Assembly: GCF_963664735.1 (NCBI RefSeq)
Contig: NZ_OY761553.1
Coordinates: forward strand, 1,565,303-1,629,302
Source: an uncultured Cohaesibacter sp.
GTDB lineage: Bacteria > Pseudomonadota > Alphaproteobacteria > Rhizobiales > Cohaesibacteraceae
DNA: 64,000 nucleotides
Direction: 5' to 3'
Every line of letters starts with the position of its first letter. Within the stretch, counting starts at the first letter, position 1. The notes beneath the pieces are model-generated. The model was given only the letters and a program-made list of their open reading frames with translations. It was not told the DNA's origin and searched no databases. The position numbers and the translations under genes were made by a program. Shown here one piece after another: positions 8,582-17,039 of the stretch.

Positions 8582-8658
8582 TGGTCGGAGCGAGAGGATT
8601 CGAACCTCCGACCCCCTGATCCCAAATCAGGTGCGCTACCAGGCTGCGCTACGCTCCG
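8582..8658 (-). tRNA. tRNA-Pro (anticodon TGG)
   Basis: On the minus strand the 77-base cloverleaf begins with acceptor arm CGGAGCG and ends with CGCTCCG-A-CCA, so the CCA is encoded. The T arm is GGAGGTTCGAATCCTC. The anticodon arm CCTGA-TTTGGGA-TCAGG has TGG in the loop, reading proline CCA/CCN codons. It lies alone between the acyltransferase gene and tRNA-Gln. Confidence 0.95.
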
Positions 8659-8935
8659 TACCTCTGGTGGAGGGGCTTATAGCCTCCCCTTCCCTCGATG
8701 GCAAGGCCCTAGCAGACAATTTTTCTTCTGTTTGATAGATTTCCACGTCAGATGTTGCAAATGACTGGATTTCTTTCGATTTTCTCGGTGTATCAAACAA
8801 AAGCACACCCATTTTTCCAACCGGAATATCAGCAAAAAATCTCACTTGTGAAAAATTCGGTTTAAAGCATTGCACGACTTTACGGGCTTCTGTATAGAAG
8901 GCCTACTTTGAGCCGGAGCAAAGATTCTGGCTTGC

Positions 8936-9010
8936 TGGGGTGTGGCCAAGTGGTAAGGCATCGGTTTTTGGTATCGTGTACCGTAGGTTCGAATCCTACC
9001 ACCCCAGCCA
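8936..9010 (+). tRNA. tRNA-Gln (anticodon TTG)
   Basis: A 75-base tRNA with acceptor arm TGGGGTG pairing with CACCCCA, followed by G and an encoded CCA. The T arm is GTAGGTTCGAATCCTAC. The anticodon loop TTTTGGT puts TTG at positions 34-36. The anticodon stem TCGGT/ATCGT is imperfect: one T-T mismatch at its top and one G-T pair, weaker than the usual alphaproteobacterial form. The remaining arms are intact, so a working tRNA is likely. Confidence 0.93.
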
Positions 9011-9611
9011 ATTCTCTCTTCTCCAAATTCAGCAATGCATAGATCTCGCGCCAAATTCAGGTTGCGGGCATACATCTGTTGGCGCGTATTGGTAAGAAAA
9101 CCGACGGATCAATAGAGCTTCAACGTGGCAGTGGCACCTTAGGCCGCAGTATCTAAACCATGGCTGGAGCAGCCATGGCAGACAAACTCAACTGGTTCAA
9201 GCCATGACGTAAGCCACATACCAGGGCCAGATTACAAGCCATTTCGCTCGACTGTTCGGCTCCCCAGTAATGCCACCGATTCATCAGTGATTGCGGTTTC
9301 CTCCCCTCTCATTTGTTTCATATTTCTCGCAAGACACTTGGCACAAAACCCAAGATTGGATTATCCATTACCAAATTTCCATCCACTTTCCTAACCACGC
9401 AGCATATTTCATCCGATGTTAGCGCAACAATAGCGCTAGCATGGGCAATTAAATTGACCAATCTTGTTAAATTTGATAATCCAATAATCATAAGAATTAT
9501 TTGAGTTAGCCCCGATATCAGATTGGGCTGACGATCGGTTAGTCCTATTTGCTTTTAGCAAATTGGCATCAAGCGTTGCCACCAAACCGAAGATCTGGGA
9601 GGATCCGTTAC
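9011..9611. other. 600-base intergenic region without a convincing gene
   Basis: It lies between tRNA-Gln and the epimerase. It holds a perfect 9-base hairpin at 9158-9178. An AT-rich stretch follows (9300-9510) with TTGACC and GATAAT 15 bases apart (a poor promoter match), and a dyad AATAAT-n7-ATTATT at 9483-9501. A 63-codon frame at 9313-9504 has no Shine-Dalgarno or recognisable protein. No tRNA 3' repeat or integrase relic was seen. Confidence 0.6.
9158..9178. repeat. Perfect inverted repeat (hairpin)
   Basis: CCATGGCTG and CAGCCATGG are separated by a GAG loop, giving a 9-base stem. There is no T-run, so it is not a standard terminator, though it could end or process the tRNA-Gln transcript. 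Confidence 0.55.
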
Positions 9612-10481
9612 ATGAAATTTGGAATTTACTATTCCTTTTGGGAGAAGGAATGGGGCGCGGATTGCCTGCCCTATATCGAACGCGTTGCAAAGCTGGGCTT
9701 TGATATCATTGAAATCGCCGCTCACCATCTGAACGGATACAGCGAAGCCCATCGCAAGGAAATCGGCCAGTGTGCCAAAGACAATGGCATTGCAATGACC
9801 GCAGGGCTTGGCCCGTCATTCGAGCGCAATCTTTCCTCTCCTGATCCGAACATCCGCAAGGCTGGCCGCGCCTTTTTTGAAGAAACACTGGTCAACATAT
9901 CCAAACTGGACATTCATATCATCGGCGGAGCGCTTCATTCCTATTGGCCGGTAGACTATACCAAGCCTCTCGATATTGAAGGCGACAGACAAAGAGGGCT
10001 TGAAGGCATTGAAAGCCTTGCCGACTTTGCCAATAATCTGGGTGTGAACCTTTGCATTGAAGTGCTGAATCGCTTCGAAAACCATGTGATCAACACTGCG
10101 GAGCAAGGGGTTGCCTTTGTCAAGGAAGTCAACAAACCCAATGTCAAGGTGATGCTGGACACATTCCATATGAATATCGAGGAAGACAGCATCGGCGCTG
10201 CCATCAGAACCGCTGGGCCATATCTGGGTCATTTCCATACCGGTGAGAACAACCGTCGCGTTCCGGGCAAGGGTCGCCTGCCTTGGCATGAAATCGGAAC
10301 AGCCTTGCGTGAGATCGGCTATGATGGCGCAGTGGTGATGGAGCCCTTTGTCAAAATGGGTGGCGAGATCGGCCAGGATATCCGTGTCTGGCGCGACTTG
10401 AGCAACAATGCTAGCCAATCACAACTAGACGCTGATGCGCGTAATGCACTTGAATTTTCTCGTTTCGTGCTGGGTGACTAG
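9612..10481 (+). CDS. D-psicose (D-allulose) 3-epimerase
   Basis: A 289-residue sugar epimerase of the xylose-isomerase-like TIM-barrel family, the same length as and very similar to the Agrobacterium tumefaciens enzyme. Shared stretches include GIYYSFWE, FDIIEIAAHH, IGGALHSYWP, CIEVLNRFENHV, VMLDTFHMNIEED, GHFHTGE and VVMEPFVK. The metal ligands Glu150, Asp183, His209 and Glu244 are conserved by alignment from memory. It interconverts D-fructose and D-psicose, or D-tagatose and D-sorbose, using Mn or Co in the cytoplasm. ATG 9612 is chosen over an upstream frame because GGGAGGA precedes it. It is followed by an AraR-type regulator and a FrcK-like kinase, but no transporter is adjacent. Confidence 0.92.
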   Translation: MKFGIYYSFWEKEWGADCLPYIERVAKLGFDIIEIAAHHLNGYSEAHRKEIGQCAKDNGIAMTAGLGPSFERNLSSPDPNIRKAGRAFFEETLVNISKLDIHIIGGALHSYWPVDYTKPLDIEGDRQRGLEGIESLADFANNLGVNLCIEVLNRFENHVINTAEQGVAFVKEVNKPNVKVMLDTFHMNIEEDSIGAAIRTAGPYLGHFHTGENNRRVPGKGRLPWHEIGTALREIGYDGAVVMEPFVKMGGEIGQDIRVWRDLSNNASQSQLDADARNALEFSRFVLGD

Positions 10482-10522
10482 AGCCATATCGTAATCACGC
10501 CAAACCCTTTACGCTCGCGGTT

Positions 10523-10550
10523 GCAGAGCCTTGCCGTCATAAGGCTCTGC
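10523..10550. promoter_or_regulatory. Strong intergenic hairpin between the epimerase and the AraR-type regulator
   Basis: GCAGAGCCTT and AAGGCTCTGC form a perfect 10-base stem with an 8-base loop. It lies 41 bases after the epimerase stop and 26 before the regulator start. TCCCTCC rather than a T-run follows, so it may be an operator, an mRNA-stabilising hairpin or a weak terminator. Confidence 0.6.
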
Positions 10551-10576
10551 TCCCTCCTGAACCGAACAGACACAGA

Positions 10577-11695
10577 ATGGCACCAACAGAAAAATCAGAT
10601 CTGAGAAAGACCGAGGAAATCTATCAGGATATTCTCGCCCAGATTTCCAAAGGGAAATGGGCTATCGGGCAAAAGCTGCCCACAGAGCGTGTTTTCTCGG
10701 AACAATATGGTGTTTCACGGCCAACGATGGGGCGCATCCTTAACCGACTGAAGGACAGCGGTCACATCAAGCGCGTCGTTGGGGCTGGTACTTTTCTGAC
10801 AAATACGGGCGGGTCCACCTTGCCTGTGCGATCCCGAAAAATCGGGCTTTTTGTTCCCGGGCTTGGTAAAGGCGAGATATTCGAACCGATTTGCGCCAAT
10901 ATCGCAGAGCTCTCAACGGAGCAAAATATTTCGTTGATCTGGGGTGGCCCCCCCTCCTCCACCAGCAGCAGTCCCGACTTGCTCATCCAGGCCGCAAAGC
11001 GCCTCATCGAGCAGGATGTTCAGGGCGTTTTCTTTCAGCCTGTAGAACGCGAGAAAGATGCTCTTGAAACCAATCTGCAAATTGCGGAGCTGTTTCACGC
11101 CGCCAAAGTGGAGATTGTGTTGCTGGATGCGGACCTTGTTCCCTTCCCTCAGAAAAGCCCGTATGATCTGGTCGGAATAGACAATATCGCGGCGGCTTAT
11201 CAGCTCACCAAACATTTTACGGATCAGGGCGCTGAACGTGTCGACTTTGTCTGGAGCCCTTACACGGCGAACACCTTGACGAGCCGGATCAAAGGATATC
11301 GCGAGGCACTTTTGGCAGCGGGGATACAGCCGACCGATCACTGGCTCCATGAGGGCGACAGCAAGACGGCGGCCTTTGCTTCGGCTCTGATTGACAGCGG
11401 CGCACGTAATTTCATCTGCTCCAACGACGAGATAGCATCCCAGCTCATGCGCAGCCTTGAAGAGCTTGGCCTGCGCGTGCCAGAGGATGTGAGACTTGCC
11501 GGCTTTGATGATGTGAAATATGCCCACATGCTAAAAGTACCGCTTACAACGGTTCGACAGCCCTGTCGTGCTTTGGCTCAGATCGCGCTTAGAACCATGA
11601 TTGATCGGCTCAGTTTCCCTCATATGCCACCAACAACCGTAACCCTTGCCGCAGACTTGTGCTTGCGCCGCTCCTCTCGTTTTTCCCAAACATGA
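10577..11695 (+). CDS. GntR-LacI hybrid transcriptional regulator (AraR type)
   Basis: A 372-residue cytoplasmic repressor with an N-terminal GntR winged helix (about residues 10-78, including EQYGVSRPTMGRILNRL). It is joined to a LacI/GalR-type periplasmic-binding-like sensor domain (about 85-368; ICSNDEIASQL, DVRLAGFDDVKYAHMLKVPLTTVRQP). This is the architecture of Bacillus AraR. Such proteins release DNA when a free sugar binds. Being directly behind the epimerase and ahead of the kinase, it probably senses psicose or fructose or a related sugar; the ligand is inference. Confidence 0.88.
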   Translation: MAPTEKSDLRKTEEIYQDILAQISKGKWAIGQKLPTERVFSEQYGVSRPTMGRILNRLKDSGHIKRVVGAGTFLTNTGGSTLPVRSRKIGLFVPGLGKGEIFEPICANIAELSTEQNISLIWGGPPSSTSSSPDLLIQAAKRLIEQDVQGVFFQPVEREKDALETNLQIAELFHAAKVEIVLLDADLVPFPQKSPYDLVGIDNIAAAYQLTKHFTDQGAERVDFVWSPYTANTLTSRIKGYREALLAAGIQPTDHWLHEGDSKTAAFASALIDSGARNFICSNDEIASQLMRSLEELGLRVPEDVRLAGFDDVKYAHMLKVPLTTVRQPCRALAQIALRTMIDRLSFPHMPPTTVTLAADLCLRRSSRFSQT

Positions 11696-11735
11696 AAGGG
11701 GCGATCTGTCCGGTCCTATTTGAAAGATTGAAACT

Positions 11736-12377
11736 ATGCTTACTTGCAAAGATCGCGTTGCATCGGTTGGCGATGCTCTTGTCGCGCAATATTCTGGTCA
11801 ACGGCTTTTGGTTGGATTGGCAGGGGCACCCGGATCCGGCAAGTCGACTTTGGCAGAACTGTTGAGAGATGTACTGAACAAGCAGCAGCCCGGCATCGCC
11901 GAGATCCTGCCGATGGATGGCTATCATTATGACAATCTCATTTTGGAAGCCAAGGGCTTGCTACCGCGAAAAGGATCTCCCGAGACATTCGACGTCATGG
12001 GATTGGTACATATGCTCAAGCGCCTCATTCAGAATGAAGAAGAGAGCGTCGCAGTGCCAATTTTTGACCGATCGCTGGAGCTGTCCCGCGCCAGCGCACG
12101 CTTGATCGGTCGTGCGACAGGTATCATCATTTGTGAAGGTAACTACCTGCTTCTCAAGTGCAAACCGTGGGATCAGGTGGCCGCCCATTTTGATGCAACG
12201 GTGATGATTGAAGCCTCGCAAGCCACGCTCCGCGCGCGTCTCAAATCCCGTTGGCTAGGCTATGGCTTTTCTGAAGCGGAAGCAGAACAAAAAGCCGACA
12301 GCAATGACATGCCAAACGGGCTGGTTGTTATGGAAGATAGCATCAAGGCCGATTATGTGATTGCCAACGACGATTGA
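11736..12377 (+). CDS. P-loop sugar/nucleoside kinase, FrcK-like (uridine kinase/PRK superfamily)
   Basis: A 213-residue kinase. The Walker A sequence GAPGSGKS is at 30-37, followed by the DGYHYDN segment at 61-67 characteristic of the uridine kinase/phosphoribulokinase/pantothenate kinase group. An Arg-rich lid occurs near TLRARLKSRW. The pattern matches the fructose-transport-associated kinase FrcK of rhizobia. Encoded 40 bases after the AraR-type regulator, it would phosphorylate the ketose produced by the epimerase. It converges on the FCD regulator gene with a 9-base gap. Confidence 0.75.
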   Translation: MLTCKDRVASVGDALVAQYSGQRLLVGLAGAPGSGKSTLAELLRDVLNKQQPGIAEILPMDGYHYDNLILEAKGLLPRKGSPETFDVMGLVHMLKRLIQNEEESVAVPIFDRSLELSRASARLIGRATGIIICEGNYLLLKCKPWDQVAAHFDATVMIEASQATLRARLKSRWLGYGFSEAEAEQKADSNDMPNGLVVMEDSIKADYVIANDD

Positions 12378-12386
12378 AGGGGCTGC

Positions 12387-13088
12387 TTATGGTTGAGCGG
12401 CCTTCTGATTGTCGTCCGATTGATCAATATGCGCCCTGATAACGGCCTTGAGACGCTCAGCATCCTTATTGGCCAAGGCGTCAACCATTTCGAAATGCTC
12501 TTTGCCTGACTGCTCGATGCGCGCAAAGCTGAACCATTGAGAGGCCGGAGCTGGCGGCGTTCTGAGCCGCAACTCGCCAACCAGATCAACAAGGCTTGTA
12601 TTGCCTGACGTAGCCAGCATGGCCGTGTGAAAGGCGATGTTGGTCTCATAAATCTCCATGATTTTCTCACTTTTGAGCTGATCCATGAAGCGCTGAGCCA
12701 AAGCGGCAAGCTCATTCAGGTGGTGGGGCTGGACCTTCTGAACCATGAAATCCGCAGCTGATGTTTCAAGCATGATGCGAATATCGCGCACTTCATCAAT
12801 CGAACGTCCGTCTTCTCGATGCACATAATAGCCCCGGTTCTGTTCATATCGAATGATCCGTTTGCTAAAGAGTGTTTCCAATGTCTTTCTAATTTCAGAT
12901 CGGCTGGCATCATAACGACGCTGCAAGTCAATCTGCTTAAGCCAGCTCCCCGGAGAAAAAACTCCGGCTCTGATGTCGGCAGCCAGAAGATCGGTCACGT
13001 CTTTATTTTGCTTCCTTCTTCTCAAAACTTTCCACCGCCCCCAGTTCGTTAAATATCGAAATATGCATGAAAAATCAGCTTGCCTCAT
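12387..13088 (-). CDS. GntR-family regulator with FCD domain
   Basis: A 233-residue regulator. The winged helix covers roughly residues 27-95 (RRYDASRSEIRKTLETL, then YEQNRGYYVHR). An all-helical FCD domain follows (about 105-225), with the typical DEVRDIRIMLE opening and a His in FHTAMLATSGN that usually helps bind a metal or carboxylate effector. It is divergent from the amidohydrolase/amino-acid importer operon across a 157-base gap that contains a FadR-type half-site pair, so it is probably the repressor of that operon. The first 25 residues are atypical and the real start may be a little downstream. Confidence 0.85.
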   Translation of the reverse strand: MRQADFSCIFRYLTNWGRWKVLRRRKQNKDVTDLLAADIRAGVFSPGSWLKQIDLQRRYDASRSEIRKTLETLFSKRIIRYEQNRGYYVHREDGRSIDEVRDIRIMLETSAADFMVQKVQPHHLNELAALAQRFMDQLKSEKIMEIYETNIAFHTAMLATSGNTSLVDLVGELRLRTPPAPASQWFSFARIEQSGKEHFEMVDALANKDAERLKAVIRAHIDQSDDNQKAAQP

Positions 13089-13190
13089 TTTTCACCATGC
13101 ACAGAGATTGCGCAAGCCTAAAAATTGTGCTCAATATTGGCACCAATTCCGCAAATATGTTTAATCTCATTACTTTAGAAGATTTTAATT

Positions 13191-13206
13191 TGCGTAATTA
13201 TACGAA
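13191..13206. promoter_or_regulatory. Candidate FadR-subfamily operator
   Basis: CGTA-ATTA-TACG (13193-13204), flanked by TG and AA, is a dyad containing GTA and TAC half-sites. It resembles the T-GT-n(3)-AC-A layout bound by FadR-type GntR proteins. It sits in the divergent promoter gap 42 bases before the amidohydrolase ATG. Confidence 0.4.
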
Positions 13207-13245
13207 TGTATTCAATTTTGCAGCAATTCAAAGGATGGTCCCCCC

Positions 13246-14667
13246 ATGCAAAATAGCGAAGAAATCTGGTCTCACGTCGATAAATTATCTGAGGATTTCT
13301 GCGGCTTGTCGGATCGCGTGTGGGAAACGCCCGAGCTTAATTTCCATGAATTTGCCTCCTCGGCCGAGCATAAGGCCATGCTGGAGAAATATGGCTTCAA
13401 GGTTCAGGCTGGTGTTGCGGGTATCCCCACCGCAGTTGTGGGGGAAGCAGGCAGCGAAGGCCCTGTCATCGCAATTCTTGGCGAATATGACGCCCTGCCA
13501 GGCCTCAGTCAGGAACATGGCATCGCGGAACGACGCGAAATCGTAGAAGGCGGCAGTGGGCATGGTTGCGGCCATAACCTGCTCGGCGCTGGCTCCATGC
13601 TGGCAGCGGCAGCCGTCAAGGACTGGCTGGCCGAGAAGGGCATCAAGGGTCGTGTGCGCTATTATGGCTGCCCGGCTGAAGAAGGCGGCTCGGCAAAGGG
13701 CTTCATGGTGCGTGCGGGACTGTTTGACGATGTGGATATCGCGATCTGCTGGCACCCGGCACCCTTTGCTGGCGTCAACAAGCCCATATCTCTGGCCTGC
13801 AATGAATTGATTTTCACCTTTACAGGACGCGCCTCCCATGCGGCGGCCTCTCCTGAACTGGGGCGCAGCGCGCTTGATGCGGTCGAGCTGATGAATGTCG
13901 GCGTCAACTATATGCGTGAGCATATGCCCTCAACAGCCCGCATCCACTATGCCGTTATCGACAGCGGTGGCATCGCGCCAAACGTTGTGCAACCGCGCGC
14001 TGTGGTGCGCTATCTGGTGCGGGATCGCGAACTGCCTGACATGCAAGAGCTTGTCACTCGCGTCAAGAAAATTGCCGACGGCGCGGCTCTGATGACGGAG
14101 ACCTCTGTTGAAAGCAAGATTGTCTCCGGTGACGGCAACCTCATCGGCAATGACCCGCTGGAAACGCTGATGCATGAGATGCTGGAACGCCTTGGCCCAC
14201 CGCAATATTCAGAAGATGACAAGGCCTTTGCCAGAGAAATTCAGGCGACCCTCTCGCGAGAAGACATTGAAGCCGCCTATAAACGTTTTGGCCTCAAACC
14301 ACGCCTGGATGAACCTCTATGCGAGAGCATTACGCCGCTTAATTCCGGCGATGGCCGCCATGTTGGCTCGACCGATGTGGGTACTGTCAGCTGGGTCGTC
14401 CCGACCGTTCAGATGCGCGGCGCAACCTATGCCGTAGGCACGCCGGGGCATTCATGGCAGCTGGTCGCACAGGGCAAGACCCCGGCGGCTCACAAAGGCA
14501 TGGAACACACGGCCAAGATTTTGGCAGCTACCGCATGCGAGCTGTTCCTTGATCCGGCAAAGATCGAAGAAGCCAAGGTCGATTTTGCCGATAAGCTGAA
14601 CGGCCGCCCCTTCATTAACCCGATCCCGGATGATTGCGATCCGGAACTGCCTGAAGCGAAGGAATAG
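13246..14667 (+). CDS. M20-family amidohydrolase (AbgB-like aminoacylase)
   Basis: A 473-residue metal-dependent amidase or carboxypeptidase of the M20D group. Metal and catalytic signatures are visible: GEYDALPG (79-86), GHGCGHNLLG (105-114), PAEEGG (143-148), WHPAP (169-173), and a dimerisation domain with GRASHAAASPELGRSALDA. The length and VPTVQMRGATYAVGTPGHSWQ match p-aminobenzoyl-glutamate hydrolase subunit B. A Shine-Dalgarno AAAGGA precedes the ATG. It heads an operon with a complete polar-amino-acid importer, so the substrate is likely an imported N-acyl or peptide-like amino acid conjugate that it cleaves in the cytoplasm. Confidence 0.88.
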   Translation: MQNSEEIWSHVDKLSEDFCGLSDRVWETPELNFHEFASSAEHKAMLEKYGFKVQAGVAGIPTAVVGEAGSEGPVIAILGEYDALPGLSQEHGIAERREIVEGGSGHGCGHNLLGAGSMLAAAAVKDWLAEKGIKGRVRYYGCPAEEGGSAKGFMVRAGLFDDVDIAICWHPAPFAGVNKPISLACNELIFTFTGRASHAAASPELGRSALDAVELMNVGVNYMREHMPSTARIHYAVIDSGGIAPNVVQPRAVVRYLVRDRELPDMQELVTRVKKIADGAALMTETSVESKIVSGDGNLIGNDPLETLMHEMLERLGPPQYSEDDKAFAREIQATLSREDIEAAYKRFGLKPRLDEPLCESITPLNSGDGRHVGSTDVGTVSWVVPTVQMRGATYAVGTPGHSWQLVAQGKTPAAHKGMEHTAKILAATACELFLDPAKIEEAKVDFADKLNGRPFINPIPDDCDPELPEAKE

Positions 14668-14742
14668 GCAGGTCACTGTCTCAATCCTGACTACCCGATC
14701 TTTTGCACAGTTCAAAGGATCTCGACAAGGAGACTAAAACCA

Positions 14743-15453
14743 GTGAGTTTTTTTCAACTGATGGGCTTTGGTGAAGGTGGCTGGGGGGCCTTTATGCTCA
14801 TGGGGGCAGCAGTCACCATGGTCTTGGCCTTATGCGGCTTTGCCATCGGAGCCTGCTTTGGCGCCTTTGCGGCATGGGCCAAGATCGCCGGCAACCGGTT
14901 CACCCGCGCACTTGCGGATATTTACACGACCGTTTTGCGCGGCATCCCCGATCTGCTGGTGATCTATCTGTTCTATTTCGGCGGCAGCGCCTTTCTGACC
15001 TGGCTCGGTCGCCTGTTCGGCTCGGATGGCTTTATCGGCCTGCCCGGCTTTCTGGCTGGAGCGATGGCCATCGGGATTACGTCCGGTGCGCAACATACGG
15101 AAGTGTTCCGCGGGGCCTATCGCGCCGTTGCCAAGGGTGAGATTGAAGCTGCAGTTGCTTGTGGCATGCCACGCTTCATGCGCTTTCGCCGCATCATTGC
15201 GCCGCTGGTTCTGCGCCATGCCCTGCCCGGACTTGGCAATGTCTGGCAGATTGTCCTGAAAGAATCCGCGTTGGTCTCGGTTACAGGTGTTGTCGAGCTC
15301 TTGCGTCAAAGTCAGGTTGGTGCCGGGTCTACCCGTCAGCCGTTTGACTTCTATTTTGCGGCAGCGATCCTCTATCTCTGCATTACGACCATTTCGAGCA
15401 TCAGTTTCCACTCTGCCGAAAAGCGGTTCAATAAGGGAGTGAGACGAAGCTGA
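14743..15453 (+). CDS. Polar amino acid ABC transporter permease (HisQ/ArtQ type)
   Basis: A 236-residue inner-membrane permease of the PAAT family with about five spans. The coupling loop EIEAAVACGMPRFMRFRRI is at 133-151. It starts at a GTG preceded by AAGGAGA. Its TGA overlaps the ATG of the next permease by one base. It forms a heterodimeric pore with the following gene. Confidence 0.92.
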   Translation: MSFFQLMGFGEGGWGAFMLMGAAVTMVLALCGFAIGACFGAFAAWAKIAGNRFTRALADIYTTVLRGIPDLLVIYLFYFGGSAFLTWLGRLFGSDGFIGLPGFLAGAMAIGITSGAQHTEVFRGAYRAVAKGEIEAAVACGMPRFMRFRRIIAPLVLRHALPGLGNVWQIVLKESALVSVTGVVELLRQSQVGAGSTRQPFDFYFAAAILYLCITTISSISFHSAEKRFNKGVRRS

Positions 15454-16190
15454 TGGATATGCAATTCTTCTGGGAGTCGCTGGTCACCCTGATCCCCGGC
15501 ATTCCTCTCACTCTGTTGCTGGCGTTCCTCTCCACGTTCCTTGGAGCCTTCATTGCCTTGCTGCTGGCAACCATGCGCCTCTCCGGCATCAAGCCACTTG
15601 ACTGGTTCGCACAAGGTTATCTGTTCGTGTTTCGCGGTTCACCGCTGCTCGTGCAGTTGTTCTTGATTTATTATGGCCTCAGCCAGTTTCCGGCTATCCG
15701 CCATTCATTCGCATGGACATTCCTGCGCGATCCCTATTGGTGCGCGATCATTGCGTTGACGCTCAACACGGCCGCCTATGCCAGTGAGGTCATCCGAGGC
15801 GGCCTTCTTTCCGTGCCTCAAGGTCAGGTTGAAGCGGCGCGTGCCTCTGGCATGTCGGGCTTCAAGCTGTTCCGCCGCATTGTCTTCCCGCTGGCCATCC
15901 GGCAGGCTCTGCCCGCCTATGGCACCGAGTTGATCCTGATGGTCAAAGCCACCTCGCTTGCGTCCATCATCACCATCATGGAAATCACCGGGCTCGCCGC
16001 CAAGCTGGTCTCCGAAACCTACCGGGTGATTGAAGTCTTTATTGTTGCCGGTGCCATCTATCTGGCCATCAACTTCATTCTCACCCGTATCGTCATGGCG
16101 CTGGAATATAAACTGACGCCACATTTGCGTGAGCCTCGTATTCTGAGCGCACTTGCCCTTGAAAATGAATCTGCTGGAGAAATTTCGTGA
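15453..16190 (+). CDS. Polar amino acid ABC transporter permease (HisM/ArtM type)
   Basis: A 245-residue partner permease. The hallmark [16 protein letters not shown] lies at about 60-75 and the [17 protein letters not shown] coupling loop at 127-143. The coding region overlaps the ATPase gene by 4 bases (GTGA), indicating translational coupling. Confidence 0.92.
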   Translation: MDMQFFWESLVTLIPGIPLTLLLAFLSTFLGAFIALLLATMRLSGIKPLDWFAQGYLFVFRGSPLLVQLFLIYYGLSQFPAIRHSFAWTFLRDPYWCAIIALTLNTAAYASEVIRGGLLSVPQGQVEAARASGMSGFKLFRRIVFPLAIRQALPAYGTELILMVKATSLASIITIMEITGLAAKLVSETYRVIEVFIVAGAIYLAINFILTRIVMALEYKLTPHLREPRILSALALENESAGEIS

Positions 16191-16969
16191 CTGGTCCCGT
16201 ATCCCAAAACAGCGCGGTCGCTGTCAGCCTCACTGATCTGCACAAATATTTCGGCGATCTCGAAGTCCTCAAGGGCGTAACCATGAAGGCGCACGAGGGC
16301 GAAGTGGTCTCGATACTGGGCTCTTCGGGCTCGGGTAAATCAACCATGCTTCGCTGTATCAACATGCTCGAGACACCCACATCGGGCACGGTTACCGTCG
16401 GTGATGAAGTCATCAAGCTGGTAACAGACCGCAAGGGCAATGTGAAAGCGGCTGATCGCAAGCAGATCGACCGTCTACGCACCCGGGTTGGCATGGTGTT
16501 CCAATCCTTCAATCTGTGGTCTCACAAGACAATTCTTGAGAATGTCATCGAGGCGCCGATCCATGTTCAGGGTCGCGACAAGAAGGACTGTATCGAGGAA
16601 GCAAAGGATATTCTTGCCAAGGTGGGCATTGCCGACAAGCGCGACTTCTATCCATCGCACCTTTCAGGCGGGCAGCAACAGCGCGCGGCCATTGCCCGTG
16701 CCCTCGCCCAGCATCCTGACGTATTGCTGTTTGACGAGCCGACTTCGGCGCTTGATCCGGAACTGGTGGGTGAGGTTCTGCGCGTTATGCGCGGCTTGGC
16801 TGAAGAAGGCCGCACCATGCTGGTTGTGACCCACGAAATGGGTTTTGCGCGAGATGTCTCGAACCGTGTTGTGTTCTTGCATCAGGGGCAGATCGACGCA
16901 GAAGGCAGCCCGCAAGAGCTGTTCAATGACAAGAGCAACGAACGTTTTCAAAAATTCATTGCCGGCTAA
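16187..16969 (+). CDS. Polar amino acid ABC transporter ATP-binding protein (HisP/GlnQ type)
   Basis: A 260-residue ABC ATPase that powers the importer. Walker A GSSGSGKS is at 45-52, the Q-loop in [11 protein letters not shown], the signature LSGGQQQR at 159-166, Walker B LLFDEP at 180-185, and the switch His in VVTHEMGFA. It starts at GTG 16187 with CTGGAGAA upstream, inside the end of the permease gene. Confidence 0.95.
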   Translation: MTGPVSQNSAVAVSLTDLHKYFGDLEVLKGVTMKAHEGEVVSILGSSGSGKSTMLRCINMLETPTSGTVTVGDEVIKLVTDRKGNVKAADRKQIDRLRTRVGMVFQSFNLWSHKTILENVIEAPIHVQGRDKKDCIEEAKDILAKVGIADKRDFYPSHLSGGQQQRAAIARALAQHPDVLLFDEPTSALDPELVGEVLRVMRGLAEEGRTMLVVTHEMGFARDVSNRVVFLHQGQIDAEGSPQELFNDKSNERFQKFIAG

Positions 16970-16987
16970 AGGCGGCAGTCAATAGCT

Positions 16988-17014
16988 CCGGCCCAAGCCA
17001 TCCCGGTCGGCCGG
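16988..17014. repeat. Intercistronic inverted repeat
   Basis: CCGGCC and GGCCGG flank a 15-base loop between the ATPase and binding-protein genes. Such hairpins are common ahead of or behind binding-protein genes and may tune mRNA stability. Confidence 0.35.
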
Positions 17015-17039
17015 TCAATCACCAAAAAGGGAAAGTAAC

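Noticed and set aside
8842-9075. Minus-strand frame across the tRNA-Gln gene
   Set aside because: It reads through the tRNA on the opposite strand, a common artefact.
9313-9504. 63-codon frame in the gap after tRNA-Gln
   Set aside because: AT-rich, no ribosome binding site and no protein pattern; chance frame in an intergenic region.
8582-9611. Possible integration site of a mobile element at the two tRNA genes
   Set aside because: No integrase, no direct repeat of a tRNA 3' end and no phage-like genes were found nearby.
10960-11007. Frameshift suspected at the C-rich stretch in the AraR-type regulator
   Set aside because: The frame stays open and the domain pattern continues normally on both sides, so the stretch is coding.
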